Assembly (NCBI GenBank): GCA_001548435.1
Contig: AP017309.1
Span: forward strand, 124,001 to 188,000
Length of the DNA: 64,000 bases
Origin: Leptolyngbya sp. NIES-3755
GTDB taxonomy: Bacteria; Cyanobacteriota; Cyanobacteriia; Leptolyngbyales; Leptolyngbyaceae
Direction: 5' to 3'
Each line of letters begins with the position of its first letter. Within the stretch, counting starts at the first letter, position 1. Both the position numbers and the translations under genes were made by a program. The notes below the pieces were generated by a model. It was not told the origin of the DNA. It did not search any database and worked only from the letters and a program-made list of their open reading frames with translations. Below, piece after piece: positions 8,076 to 17,091 of the stretch.

Positions 8076-9377
8076 TTAAGTAACGTTGATTAGCATCGTT
8101 AAACCGCCGCCGCCCTGCGTCTCAACATTGTCATTGGTGGCATGATGAGCAATATGGCAGTGCAAAAGCCACTTCCCCTTTTCTCGTGCTGTCCAGATCA
8201 CATCGTAGCGTTCACCGGGAGCAACGTTAATCGTGTCCTTCTCAATTTGAGCAGCGACGGGAACAGGATTGCCATCGGTTTCAACGATTTTGAAAGGTCC
8301 TCCGTGAATGTGCATCGGGTGAATAAATGCGTTATTTGAGCCAATAAAGCGGAAGCGAATTTTTTGACCTACTTTCGCATTGATCGTTTCCGTTGAAGGA
8401 TAGGCTTTACCGTTGATAGTAAAAAAGTTTGGTAATAGCCCTTCCATTGGCATCGCTGGAAAGGTGTAGCCCTGCTTAACTGTCCATTCCTGAAGTTGGA
8501 CAGTAACATCCTGATCATAAGCAGGAGTGTTCGCTTTGTTTTTAGGCTCAACGATCAGTGCGCCATACATTCCCAGAGTTTGCTGACGATCGACATCTTT
8601 GTGAGAGTGATAGAAGTAAGTCCCTGCCTGCTTGACTGTGAATTCGTAGGTGTAGCTTTCACCGGGTGAGATCGCTTTTTGAGTGACATCCGCCGGACCG
8701 TCCATATTGTTCGGTAAAATCATGCCGTGCCAGTGAACAGTCGTCGGTTCAGGCAAATTATTTTTGACGACGATACGAATGCGATCGCCCTCAGTGACTT
8801 GAATTCTCGGTCCTGGCACTTGCTGATTAAAAGCATAAGCAGCCACTTGTGTTCCAGGCAGAATATTCCACTTGATGAGAGAAACGTCCAGGTTAAAGAC
8901 CTTCACGCCATTCTCTAGCTTTGGCGTTAGAACTTGATCCCCCTGCCGATCAGCAGGAGCCGTGTAGGTGATCTTGGTTAAATCTACGGCTGCCATGTCT
9001 GCCATCGCGTCCATGCTCACATCTGGAGTCATAATCATTCCAGGTGGCATCACCAAGCCGTTCATTTGCGAAACAGTACTCATCGGTGAGGACGGCAGCG
9101 ATGAAACTGGAGCCGGAGTTTTGCTGCCATTCATGTTCATTCCAGGCATCGACTCGTTACCCATGTTCATACCAGGCATTGAACTTTGAGGCATTGTTTT
9201 GGCGCTCATAGAGAAGTTGCCATAGAGGGCTGCGATTAGAACGCCGATCGCTAACGCCAGCAACGTTAAAAGCGCAACGGCAAAGATCTGCGATCGCGTT
9301 ACATTCGCCCTCATGTTCATTTCTGTGTGAGAAGCACCCGTCGATCGATTCGTATTTCTGTTTTTGTGAGTTTTCAT
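8076..9377 (-). CDS. Two-domain multicopper oxidase with Met-rich N-terminus
   Basis: The 433-residue product has an N-terminal membrane segment (IFAVALLTLLALAIGVLIAALYG) and a methionine-rich stretch (SMPGMNMGNESMPGMNMNG), then two cupredoxin domains. Copper-ligand motifs are TVHWHGM, YFYHSHKD, HPMHIHGG and the C-terminal LLHCHIAHH. It is shorter than the first oxidase and typical of two-domain laccase-like oxidases. Met-rich segments in such enzymes bind Cu(I). It is the last gene of a four-gene operon with a GH104 protein, a PepSY-like protein and a DUF4396 protein, starting 2 bp after the upstream stop. Periplasmic copper oxidation is the likely role. Confidence 0.9.
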   Translation of the reverse strand: MKTHKNRNTNRSTGASHTEMNMRANVTRSQIFAVALLTLLALAIGVLIAALYGNFSMSAKTMPQSSMPGMNMGNESMPGMNMNGSKTPAPVSSLPSSPMSTVSQMNGLVMPPGMIMTPDVSMDAMADMAAVDLTKITYTAPADRQGDQVLTPKLENGVKVFNLDVSLIKWNILPGTQVAAYAFNQQVPGPRIQVTEGDRIRIVVKNNLPEPTTVHWHGMILPNNMDGPADVTQKAISPGESYTYEFTVKQAGTYFYHSHKDVDRQQTLGMYGALIVEPKNKANTPAYDQDVTVQLQEWTVKQGYTFPAMPMEGLLPNFFTINGKAYPSTETINAKVGQKIRFRFIGSNNAFIHPMHIHGGPFKIVETDGNPVPVAAQIEKDTINVAPGERYDVIWTAREKGKWLLHCHIAHHATNDNVETQGGGGLTMLINVT

Positions 9378-9379
9378 TC

Positions 9380-10408
9380 TTACATTCCTTTCATATCGGA
9401 CATATTAGATTCTTCTTCAGCCCGACGTGTAGAAGCGTTAGGAGCGGGCACTTCGCCAGAGGTTTCGGCAATTCTTTGTGATTCGGCAACTAAACTATGA
9501 CCGCCTTTGCCCAGTGCCCGAACTGTGCCCATGCCATGCTTTAGACCAACGGCAACTAGCCACATATTGACGGGAAAGGCGACTACAAAACCCACTAAGG
9601 TTGCTAATGACATTACGCCCCAAAAGCGCAGAGAAGTCGCTTCCATTGCTCGCATATCACGACTCATCAGAATGACCATCACCGGAATCATGCCTGCCAT
9701 GACTGCATTCATCGAAAGCCATTCGGGGATAAAGGAACGCTGAACGGCTTTTAGGTATGAGCCACCCAGCATATCTTTCATAAACAGCGATTGAAATACG
9801 AGTAGCCCAAACGCGAAGCCGAAAACATACTCAGAAATGACATCGAGCCACATGGGTAGTCCCAGGGTCATCGTAATCGCTGCTGCAACAATGATGCCTG
9901 TTGCGTCTCCTGCTAGGCAGTGAATTGTCGATCCCAAAGTCTGTTTCCACAGCGGTTTGATGAATTCTTCGTGCTGCATTGGTGCTGGCTCTTTGCAGGA
10001 CAAAATGTAAAGTGCAGCACCGATCACTCCCGTGTAAAGTGTGACTAACAACCACCCCCACTTCATCACAGTCAGTTCAGGATTGTTTGTGAAAGCATCC
10101 CAGCCAACATAAAGGACAGACAGAGCAGTGAGGCTAAACCAAACCAGTAGGACAGTATCAATTAGATCAGAGCCTTTGGGTTGCGTTGCGGTTCCTACAG
10201 AGTTGCGCTCTACGCTAGTCGTACCTGTCCCACTCATTCCAGGCATATTTGAATCCATTGTAGGCGAAGGGGAAACTTGAGCAATGGAGTCAGAATAAGT
10301 TCGCTGGATACCAGGTAAATTCTGGCTTGAACCTAGAATAGGCGTTAGAAACACGAATCCAAGTGCTGTCACAAATAGAACTATCCATAAAGCTAATCTA
10401 GAGCGCAT
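9380..10408 (-). CDS. DUF4396 multi-span membrane protein
   Basis: The product is about 342 residues. After a signal-like segment and a PGMSG-type Met-containing linker come about seven membrane segments, including a conserved stretch with SCKEP, HCLAGDATGI, MDMLGGSYL-like and FPVNMWLVAVGLKHGMGT. The C-terminal tail is hydrophilic and Met-containing (NMSDMKGM). DUF4396 proteins commonly sit beside copper oxidases, and the HC and Met motifs suggest metal binding or transport, but the biochemical role is not established. The ATG near 10408 is preceded by AAGAGGAATTAAT, a strong ribosome binding site; the open frame extends 12 codons upstream to a TTG. Confidence 0.82.
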   Translation of the reverse strand: MRSRLALWIVLFVTALGFVFLTPILGSSQNLPGIQRTYSDSIAQVSPSPTMDSNMPGMSGTGTTSVERNSVGTATQPKGSDLIDTVLLVWFSLTALSVLYVGWDAFTNNPELTVMKWGWLLVTLYTGVIGAALYILSCKEPAPMQHEEFIKPLWKQTLGSTIHCLAGDATGIIVAAAITMTLGLPMWLDVISEYVFGFAFGLLVFQSLFMKDMLGGSYLKAVQRSFIPEWLSMNAVMAGMIPVMVILMSRDMRAMEATSLRFWGVMSLATLVGFVVAFPVNMWLVAVGLKHGMGTVRALGKGGHSLVAESQRIAETSGEVPAPNASTRRAEEESNMSDMKGM

Positions 10409-10440
10409 ATTAATTCCTCTTAAGATTGCACAACACGATT

Positions 10441-10727
10441 TCAAATTTCTCCTGAGTGTTTCCTAGAGTGGCGCTTTGTCTGCAACCACAATGCAGTTCC
10501 AGTAATTACTAAAAATACCAAGCCTAAAGCGTTTAGAAAGGGATAAATTGCTTCCAGGTTAATGATTCCAAAATTACCTTTGTGAATTTCTAGCAACCAT
10601 CTTCCTTCCCCGCAAGGTCTATGATCTGGTAGAAAGATCCGGTAGTCAGCGATAACAGAATCGGCAAAATCATGATCGGAGCGATCGCACGGTGCAGTTG
10701 ACGAAACTGAAACTTGCGAGTTGTCAT
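10441..10727 (-). pseudogene. Small PepSY-associated-type membrane protein, frameshifted
   Basis: The ATG at 10727 starts MTTRKFQFRQLHRAIAPIM and a membrane helix (LPILLSLTTGSFYQI). The frame then breaks at DLAGKEDG. In the neighbouring frame the protein continues as GRWLLEIHKGNFGIINLEAIYPFLNALGLVFLVITGTALW and ends at about 10441. Joined, this is a roughly 95-residue two-span protein of the PepSY-associated type often found with metal uptake or reduction proteins. The break lies in GGGGAAGGAAGATGG near 10610 and could be a true mutation or a base-calling error. The start lies right after the stop of the upstream GH104 gene. Confidence 0.65.
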
Positions 10728-10728
10728 A

Positions 10729-11472
10729 TTAGTCACCTTTGAAAGAAGTTGTACTAGAGTCTTTTGTTGAAGCCTTTTCCTGGACAAGCGCTTTTTGATA
10801 AATTTGAGATAGCAGAGGCGTGGTCGGATTATTTTCTATGCCATAGCCCAAACTCGTCCAAGTGGGAGACAAGAGTTTGAAGACCTGATCCAGTTTTCCC
10901 TGCTCAAGCAGATCTGGAATATCGGCTTGCCAAGCATCATGATCAGTGAGCCAAGCGTAAACGATCGCGTCTTGCGCTTGAGGCTCAAAGCTATCGGGAG
11001 TTCCTGTAGCGTCAGAATGATAAGCTTGAAGTTTTTCTTCCCAAGTTGAAGTTAGAAGCTGATAACGTCCGGCGGCAGTGGAGCAATTCCCTTTGTTAGG
11101 TCCGGAGATGATTCTAACGCATTGATTCGGATGACGGCTTAGATCAGTAAAATGCTGCCCTCCGTAGAGCAGCGTATAAGGGTCAGTAGAATCTTTGGAT
11201 TCGCTTGCAGAAATGGTTCGCATTAGTGCCCGAACATGGGGATTGCCTCCGCTCATCACTAAGGGCGGAGTGTAGATGGGATCATGAATCGGTTGTGGCT
11301 TTTCTCCAAATCCCTTCAATAGAAAAATCATTACAATCAACAGCAGAAGAACAGAGAACCCCAAGAAGATCATACGCCGTCTACGTGGCTTTATATTTCT
11401 CAAATAAAAGCGCTGTATGATTTGGAATTTTGGCTTGCCGCGATCGCGCTTCACCCATCTATTCAAAGTCAC
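10729..11472 (-). CDS. Membrane-anchored GH104 lysozyme-like protein
   Basis: The 247-residue product has a basic N-terminus, one membrane anchor (IFLGFSVLLLLIVMIFLLKG, about residues 35-55) and a lysozyme-like domain. The order ISASES, YTLLYGGQHFTDLSRHPN and STAAGRYQLLTSTWEEKL matches lambda endolysin (GH104), a lytic transglycosylase that cuts peptidoglycan; the Glu in SASES is the likely catalytic acid. The start is GTG at 11472, preceded by GGAGAAAAGG. It heads the operon with the PepSY-like, DUF4396 and oxidase genes, so it may open the wall for envelope assembly. A truncated paralogue lies at 2864-3140. Confidence 0.83.
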   Translation of the reverse strand: MTLNRWVKRDRGKPKFQIIQRFYLRNIKPRRRRMIFLGFSVLLLLIVMIFLLKGFGEKPQPIHDPIYTPPLVMSGGNPHVRALMRTISASESKDSTDPYTLLYGGQHFTDLSRHPNQCVRIISGPNKGNCSTAAGRYQLLTSTWEEKLQAYHSDATGTPDSFEPQAQDAIVYAWLTDHDAWQADIPDLLEQGKLDQVFKLLSPTWTSLGYGIENNPTTPLLSQIYQKALVQEKASTKDSSTTSFKGD

Positions 11473-11498
11473 CCTTTTCTCCTTAATTTCACAATACG

Positions 11499-12845
11499 CT
11501 AACGCAAACTAAAAAATTCTTCAGCAACCGATGGATGAATGCCGATCGACTGATCAAAACTCGCTTTCGTTACGCCCATTTTCAAAGCTGGAGTCATCAT
11601 TTGAACGATTTCTGAGGCGTACTGTCCTACCATGTGAGCGCCTACAATTCGATCTGAATGAGTATCAACGACTAACTTAAGCAGTGTTTTTTCTTCGGGT
11701 TGGGTCAAACTGTAAAACAGCGACTCAAAACTTTTGCGATAGCAGCGAACGGAGTCTCCTAGTTTTTGCCTTGCCTGAGCTTCTGATAAACCAACGGTTG
11801 CCGCTTCGGGATAGGAAGCAACTGTAACCGGAATATAGTCGTAACTGATAATGTGAGGGTGATTTCCAAATTCGGTATCTGCAAATGCTCGACCTGTAGC
11901 AGTCGCAACCGGAGTCCAGTGCGGTCGATCGGTACAGTCGCCGATCGCAAAAACATTTGTCTGGGTGGTTCGACTCTGCTCATCTACTTGAATCGTTCCT
12001 CGTGGGGTCAAGTTAACACCAGCCTTCTCAAGCGCCAATCCTTCAGTATTTGGAACTCGATCGGTCATCCACACAATGCTATCCACTATCAAAGGAACGT
12101 TATTACCAGAGAGCGTCAGCTTGAATCCTGCTGTTTCCTTCTCAATTTTTTCAACGCGGGTTTGGCAGAGTATTTGAATTCCTTGCTCTACCATATCAGT
12201 CTGCACCGTTGTACGAATGTCTTGGTCAAAGGTAGGTAGAACCTCATCTTCGGCAACAATCTGAATCACTTTGGAACCTAAACTGTTCATTATCCCTGCA
12301 AACTTCACGGGGATTTGGTTACTCCCAATCACTGCAAGACGCTGAGGCTGTTGATCGAGAGAAAACATTTCACGGGATGTGATCGCGTATTCGATTCCTG
12401 GAATATCAGGCTTTACCGCTTTTCCGCCCACTGCAATCAGAACTTTGTCTGCTGTGATTTTGCGCCCTTCTACCTCTAGTGTGTGAGCGTCTAGAAATCG
12501 AGCGTGCCCTTTAATCAGTTCTACTCCCGATTTTTGCAGCTTTTGAGTATGTACTTCGCTTAAATGCTCGATGTCACGATCTTTTGCTGCCTGAAATTTT
12601 GACCAGTCAAAGTTATCTTGAACCTTTCCCCAACCGTAAGCTTCAGCCGTTTCGTAGTTCTGAGAGAAACTAGCGGCGTAGACCATCAATTTTTCAGGAA
12701 TGCAACCGTGAATTACGCAGGTGCCTCCTACTCGATCGTGTTCTGCGATCGCAACTTTAGCACCATAGCTAGCGGCTCGCTCTGATGCAGCTAACCCACC
12801 CGGCCCTGCACCAATGACAAAGAGGTCATAATCAAACTGCATCAC
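11499..12845 (-). CDS. gor: Glutathione-disulfide reductase
   Basis: This is a 448-residue FAD/NAD(P) disulfide oxidoreductase. An N-terminal FAD loop (VIGAGPGGLAASERA) is followed by the redox-active pair in GGTCVIHGCIPEKLMVYAA, whose flanks match glutathione reductase better than mercuric reductase or lipoamide dehydrogenase. A central pyridine-nucleotide domain and the second FAD contact FAIGDCTDR follow. The C-terminal GIHPSVAEEFFSLR carries the catalytic His-Glu pair of the dimer interface. No N-terminal HMA domain or C-terminal Cys pair of MerA is present. Reduced glutathione buffers Cu(I) and oxidative stress, so its place in a copper island makes sense. Confidence 0.88.
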   Translation of the reverse strand: MMQFDYDLFVIGAGPGGLAASERAASYGAKVAIAEHDRVGGTCVIHGCIPEKLMVYAASFSQNYETAEAYGWGKVQDNFDWSKFQAAKDRDIEHLSEVHTQKLQKSGVELIKGHARFLDAHTLEVEGRKITADKVLIAVGGKAVKPDIPGIEYAITSREMFSLDQQPQRLAVIGSNQIPVKFAGIMNSLGSKVIQIVAEDEVLPTFDQDIRTTVQTDMVEQGIQILCQTRVEKIEKETAGFKLTLSGNNVPLIVDSIVWMTDRVPNTEGLALEKAGVNLTPRGTIQVDEQSRTTQTNVFAIGDCTDRPHWTPVATATGRAFADTEFGNHPHIISYDYIPVTVASYPEAATVGLSEAQARQKLGDSVRCYRKSFESLFYSLTQPEEKTLLKLVVDTHSDRIVGAHMVGQYASEIVQMMTPALKMGVTKASFDQSIGIHPSVAEEFFSLR

Positions 12846-12906
12846 GCTTAACCTAGTAGACTCTTACAAGTAATAAACCGTCTACGTATTAGTATCCTCG
12901 TAGAAG

Positions 12907-12947
12907 ATGAAATCAGCGTGAAACCTAGTCGCTTTACAAGATAGAAA
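12907..12947 (+). promoter_or_regulatory. Direct repeat copy 4 with -10 element
   Basis: ATGAAA (12907) and GTGAAA (12918) are 11 bp apart. TAGAAA (12942) lies exactly 24 bp after the second repeat, so the second repeat occupies the -35 position. It points at the DUF326-DUF305-DUF326 cluster. Confidence 0.7.
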
Positions 12948-12975
12948 TGCGATCCGCTTGATGCAGCACAGGATG

Positions 12976-13016
12976 ATGAAATCACTATGAAATCCCTGCC
13001 TGTCAAAAGGTAGAAG
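12976..13016 (+). promoter_or_regulatory. Direct repeat copy 5 with -10 element
   Basis: ATGAAA at 12976 and 12987 is followed by TAGAAG at 13011, again 24 bp after the second repeat. With copy 4 it forms a tandem promoter region upstream of the DUF326 gene. Confidence 0.7.
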
Positions 13017-13150
13017 TTCGGTTATTCCTTTGGTTGGACGAAGCTTATGCTTTTGCACTTTAGGGTGAAGCTGTGAATGTTACTCCTTACAAAGCTTCAG
13101 AAGTGAGTCGAACATTTGCAATGAATCCACAACATCTCAAGGAGAATGAT

Positions 13151-13516
13151 ATGACGCATCAACTTACCCTGACCCAAGTTAGCGAAGATATGAAACAGTG
13201 CATCGACCTCTGTTTAGATTGCCACAGTACTTGCCTGAACACGATCGGGTATTGTCTACAAAAAGGTGGAATGCACGCAGAAGCTTCCCACATCAAAATT
13301 CTGATGGACTGCGCTCAAAGCTGTCAAAACAGCGCTGATTTTATGCTACGGAGTTCTGAGTTCCATGCCAAGGTCTGCGGCGTTTGTGCCGAAATCTGCG
13401 ATCGCTGTGCCCAAGATTGCGATCGTATGGGTGATGATGCTCAAATGAAAGCCTGTGCAGAAATCTGCCGCCGTTGTGCCCAGTCCTGCCGTCAAATGGC
13501 AATGGCAATGGCTTAG
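13151..13516 (+). CDS. DUF326 four-helix copper-binding protein (1)
   Basis: The 121-residue product contains at least 15 cysteines spaced every 3-4 or 7 residues (CIDLCLDCHSTC, CGVCAEICDRCAQDC, CAEICRRCAQSC), the pattern of the four-helix-bundle copper-storage fold (Csp/DUF326) in which Cys line the core and hold many Cu(I) ions. No signal peptide is visible, so it is probably cytoplasmic. The ATG at 13151 is chosen because AAGGAG lies just upstream; the frame opens earlier at a GTG. Two copper-type direct repeats lie upstream, and a second DUF326 gene follows the DUF305 gene. Confidence 0.9.
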   Translation: MTHQLTLTQVSEDMKQCIDLCLDCHSTCLNTIGYCLQKGGMHAEASHIKILMDCAQSCQNSADFMLRSSEFHAKVCGVCAEICDRCAQDCDRMGDDAQMKACAEICRRCAQSCRQMAMAMA

Positions 13517-13614
13517 TTTACTCTCATCAACTAACCGCCAGATGGGTAGTGCTGTTTAACTCTACTCATCTGGTGCTTGCGATCAAAAAAATACTCCAGA
13601 GGAGTCCTACACCA

Positions 13615-14868
13615 ATGTTTCACAGCAACGGTTCAGCATCAACCTTGACTTCAGATCCACTCTCGTTAACTTCTAATGGGCTTGCTACTGCCACACCTCT
13701 CACAATTGATCCCTTGACAACATCGAATCTAGCATTGCGTACCTTAAAATCTGCTGCTTCTGATGTTTATGCTGCTGTATCTGCTGCACCCGATGAATCA
13801 GCCGCCCGATTTGACGTTCGCTACCTACAAGAAACAATCGGTCATCATATGATGGCGATCGACATGGCAGAACTTGCGCTGGATCGAGCAGTAAATGATG
13901 ATTTACGAACGCTGGCTCAAAATATCGTTGATACTCAAACTGAGCAACGCGAAACGATGCAGACCTGGTTGAAAGACTGGTACGGGTTTGATTTTGAGCC
14001 AGAAATGAACCCAGGCGAGGAGCGCATGATTAAAGAACTGTCGGTCATGCGGGGGGCGGAGTTCGAGATCAACTTCATGCAGCAAATGACGATGCACCAT
14101 ATGGCAGGCATTAATGATGCAGTTCCCTGTACAGCAGAAGCTGGACACACCGAATTGAAAGGACTCTGCAATGACATTGCTTCTGCCCAAACGCGCGAAG
14201 CTGAACAGATGCAGCAGTGGCTTCGCGATCGCTACCAAACCGGGGTAGACATGATTGGGGTTTCCCCAGATGCTGATACTGAGGGCGGAATTGCCAACGG
14301 CAGCTTTGAGCGCGGCAACTTCACCGGATGGTCTGCCGTCGGTCATGCTGATATTCAAACGCTGGATTATGGCGTGTTCCCGACCGATGGAGCATTTCAG
14401 GCTCTGATTAGTACTGAATCTGAAACGGTTCGCGGCATTGACCTAGAGCCGATGCTGGGACTGAAGACAGGAACTCTGTCAACGATTCATAGCGGAGACA
14501 TTAGTGAAGGATCTGCTCTCCAACTTACGTTTGATGCTCAGGCGGGAGATACCTTGACATTTGACTGGAATTTTCTCACCAACGAGTTAGAGTCTACATT
14601 GGTAGGTTCCAACAATGACTTCGCTTTCGCAACGCTTCAGTCGATCGGTAGTAATCAGCAACCTTTAGTCAAAGAACTGGCTGATATTCATGAAACCCCC
14701 AATACTTCTCGAACAATGATTACGAATGAATCAGGGTATCAAACGTTTTCTCAACGCATCGATACTTCTGGAACCTACACGTTAAACATTGGTGCTGTGA
14801 ATATAGGCGATGTTTTGTTTGACTCTAACCTGCTGGTTGACAACTTCAAACTTACTTCTGCTACCTAA
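13615..14868 (+). CDS. DUF305 protein with C-terminal beta-sandwich domain
   Basis: The 417-residue product has no obvious signal peptide. Residues of about 60-215 hold two diverged DUF305 domains (RYLQETIGHHMMAIDMAEL and FMQQMTMHHMAGINDA, each followed by QMQQW-type motifs). From about residue 225 follows a Ser/Thr/Asn-rich domain starting NGSFERGNFTGWSAVG, containing TFDWNFLTNE and ending LLVDNFKL, like the PEP-CTERM or DUF642-type carbohydrate-binding sandwich. The fusion is unusual; DUF305 proteins are normally small. AGAGGAG precedes the ATG. It lies between two DUF326 genes, so joint copper sequestration is likely. Confidence 0.8.
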   Translation: MFHSNGSASTLTSDPLSLTSNGLATATPLTIDPLTTSNLALRTLKSAASDVYAAVSAAPDESAARFDVRYLQETIGHHMMAIDMAELALDRAVNDDLRTLAQNIVDTQTEQRETMQTWLKDWYGFDFEPEMNPGEERMIKELSVMRGAEFEINFMQQMTMHHMAGINDAVPCTAEAGHTELKGLCNDIASAQTREAEQMQQWLRDRYQTGVDMIGVSPDADTEGGIANGSFERGNFTGWSAVGHADIQTLDYGVFPTDGAFQALISTESETVRGIDLEPMLGLKTGTLSTIHSGDISEGSALQLTFDAQAGDTLTFDWNFLTNELESTLVGSNNDFAFATLQSIGSNQQPLVKELADIHETPNTSRTMITNESGYQTFSQRIDTSGTYTLNIGAVNIGDVLFDSNLLVDNFKLTSAT

Positions 14869-14968
14869 GTTAGCTCGAAAACGTAAGACCTGCGCTTAGA
14901 TTTCCACGATTTTATTTTTGCAAGATTGCACAACTAAACTTGATGTCGATTCTATTAGGAGAGTAAAT

Positions 14969-15301
14969 ATGCCACACCAACAACACCAATCTGTCATTGA
15001 TGCCGCAGTTCACTGTGCTTACGAATGCGAACATTGCGCTGACCAGTGTTTAGGCAATATGGCAGACTGCGCTAGGGTTTGTATTGACTGTGCCCAAAGC
15101 TGCTGGAATTCTGCATCTTACATCAGTCGTGGTTCACGCTTCATTCCTCAAATTCTTAAGTCTTGCATTGAAATTTGTGAAGCTTGTGCCCAAGAGTGTG
15201 AGAAGCACTCAGATGCTACACATTGCCAAAAGTGCGCTGAAGCTTGCCGTCGTGCAGCCGAAGAGTATCGCAAAGTGGCTAACGTTGCTGGCATAGCATG
15301 A
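14969..15301 (+). CDS. DUF326 four-helix copper-binding protein (2)
   Basis: The 110-residue product has Cys repeats at CAYECEHCADQC, CARVCIDCAQSC, CIEICEACAQEC and HCQKCAEAC, as in Csp/DUF326 copper-storage proteins. It diverges from the first copy at 13151. AGGAGA precedes the ATG at 14969; the frame opens 17 codons earlier without a ribosome binding site. The gene ends the copper-binding cluster. Confidence 0.88.
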   Translation: MPHQQHQSVIDAAVHCAYECEHCADQCLGNMADCARVCIDCAQSCWNSASYISRGSRFIPQILKSCIEICEACAQECEKHSDATHCQKCAEACRRAAEEYRKVANVAGIA

Positions 15302-15467
15302 TCAAGCATTATTGAACAAATTCTGCCGTTTGAATGGAGATCGTTATAGGTTCAGGTTCTCATTTTATTTAGTTGTCCTTGCTAATAGAACTGTTCGCGA
15401 TCGCGCTTGCTTGTGACGGTTTTCTACGATCGAAAGCCCAAACACTCTCAAAAGCTTTAAATCTGAA

Positions 15468-15496
15468 ATCTCATAGTGTGAGATGTCTTTCTTTTT
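15468..15496 (+). terminator. Probable terminator after the DUF326 cluster
   Basis: ATCTCA (15468-15473) pairs with TGAGAT (15479-15484), followed by GTCTTTCTTTTTT. It is the only clear structure in the 300-bp gap between the DUF326 gene and the broken transporter gene. Confidence 0.5.
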
Positions 15497-16246
15497 TAGA
15501 ATTTCCTCCTTGTTCGCGCGATCTTTTCAACTCTGCTGTGTGAGTATTCTTGTTTGAATTTTGTAGAAGGAGGTAATTTATAGAATTTTACTGAGAATAG
15601 ATTCAATCCTAGAAACGGGCTGAAAAGCCGATGAAAGGATTCAAATCATCTGCTGCCTTCGTTAGCCCAATGTTGATACCTCCGTCAATTTGGAAGTTTT
15701 CCGTAATCAAGTAGGTTAATCCAGTATCAAAGGTAGCAATTAAATCTGAGCCACGCTCGGTTGTAATACTGGTAAATATCTCCCCGTAGGCTGCTAGTTT
15801 GGGAGTAATCTGATAACCCAAACTGGCGCTGTTAACAAAGCCTACATTGTATCCAGGAGCTACGCTGTTCTTGTTAAACGTAAATGCGGTCTGCAAGCCG
15901 AGATTCAACCGCTCCGATAGCTGAACCACGAAAGGTAAAGTAACGCCACCTTCGATCGCGTTATTTCCCAAACCATCTTGATTAGTGGGAAATTTAACCG
16001 AAGTCACTATTCCAAAAGCCGTTTTGCCACTATCATTTCCCCAAAAGTTCACTCTCAAACCGATGGTTGTATCTCCATAACCAGACTGAAACTGCCTGCT
16101 TCCATCTGGGAAACGAGTACTCAGGCGGTTATAAGTTTGAAACTGCACTTGAAAATCGACATTATTGAGCAAACCAACCCGAATTACAGGAATGAAAGCT
16201 TGGAAAGCTTCTGTTCTGGTACCGTCTGGCGTATTGAAATCTCTAG

Positions 16247-17091
16247 AGGGTGTTATGAACTTTGAAAGCGAAGTTCAACAAACTGTTTGACCATCAACAT
16301 CGCAAACGCGACCAGGTGAAACCCTGCTAAAGTTTCAGCTAGACGCTCATAATCTCGCACTAACCGCCGAAACCGGGACATCCAGCCAAAACTACGCTCG
16401 ACCACCCACCGACGAGGAAGCAGCACGAAGCCCTTCTTGGCTTCCGGCAGTTTCACGACTTCCAATCGAACTCCTTGCTGTTCTGCCGCTTGTGCCGCTG
16501 GTTCTCCGGTATAAGCTTGATCAACAAACGCCACTTCTATGTTGTCTCCGGTGACTTGTTGCACTTGCTCAACCAGAACTTGGACTTGGTGACGGTCTTG
16601 CTCGTTCGCAGGCGTGACGTGCAACGCTAACAGTTGCCCTAATGTGTCCACCGCAATATGGACTTTGCTGCCTTTCTTGCGTTTCCCGCCGTCGTACCCT
16701 GCTCGATGTCCGCTCTCAAGCGTAGACTGTAAGGTGCGACTATCTAGAATCACGGCACTCGGTTGCTCGTTGCGTCCAGACAGAAGCCGTAACAATTCGC
16801 GCAGGTCATGTACCATCGTTTCAAACACCCCTGCTTTCATCCACCGCTGCGTTTGTTGGTACACCGCTGCCCACGGCGGCAAGTCATGCGGCATTAGTCG
16901 CCACGCTCCTCCGCTTCTCGCCACGTATCGTAAACCGTTAAACACTTCTCTCAGACTGTGTTCGCGCTGCGGTGCATCTTCGCTCATCAATGTTAAGTAT
17001 GGTGCGACAAATACCCATTCTTCGTCGCTGACATCTGTGGGATAAGGCTTTCTACTCATGCCTCCAGTTTAACAAAAGTGCATAACACCCT
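16247..17091 (-). mobile_element. IS5-family insertion sequence (845 bp)
   Basis: The inverted ends AGGGTGTTATG and CATAACACCCT bound one transposase gene. CTAG flanks both sides (16243-16246 and 17092-17095) as the probable target duplication; a shorter TA or CTA reading is also possible. The insertion splits the transporter gene. Confidence 0.88.
16253..17059 (-). CDS. IS5-family DDE transposase
   Basis: The 268-residue enzyme starts with the DUF4096-like domain (YPTDVSDEEWVFVAPYL, GLRYVARSGGAWRLMPHDLPPW) and carries the DDE residues in AVILDSRT, VAFVDQAYTG and VERSFGWMSRFRRL. It is full length with no internal stop, so the element may still be mobile. Confidence 0.93.
   Translation of the reverse strand: MSRKPYPTDVSDEEWVFVAPYLTLMSEDAPQREHSLREVFNGLRYVARSGGAWRLMPHDLPPWAAVYQQTQRWMKAGVFETMVHDLRELLRLLSGRNEQPSAVILDSRTLQSTLESGHRAGYDGGKRKKGSKVHIAVDTLGQLLALHVTPANEQDRHQVQVLVEQVQQVTGDNIEVAFVDQAYTGEPAAQAAEQQGVRLEVVKLPEAKKGFVLLPRRWVVERSFGWMSRFRRLVRDYERLAETLAGFHLVAFAMLMVKQFVELRFQSS

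Noticed and set aside
11499-12845. Mercuric reductase
   Set aside because: No HMA domain or C-terminal Cys pair, and the CVIHGCIPEK motif fits glutathione reductase.
13474-13614. Longer N-terminus for the DUF305 fusion protein
   Set aside because: It overlaps the preceding DUF326 gene out of frame, and AGAGGAG marks the ATG at 13615.
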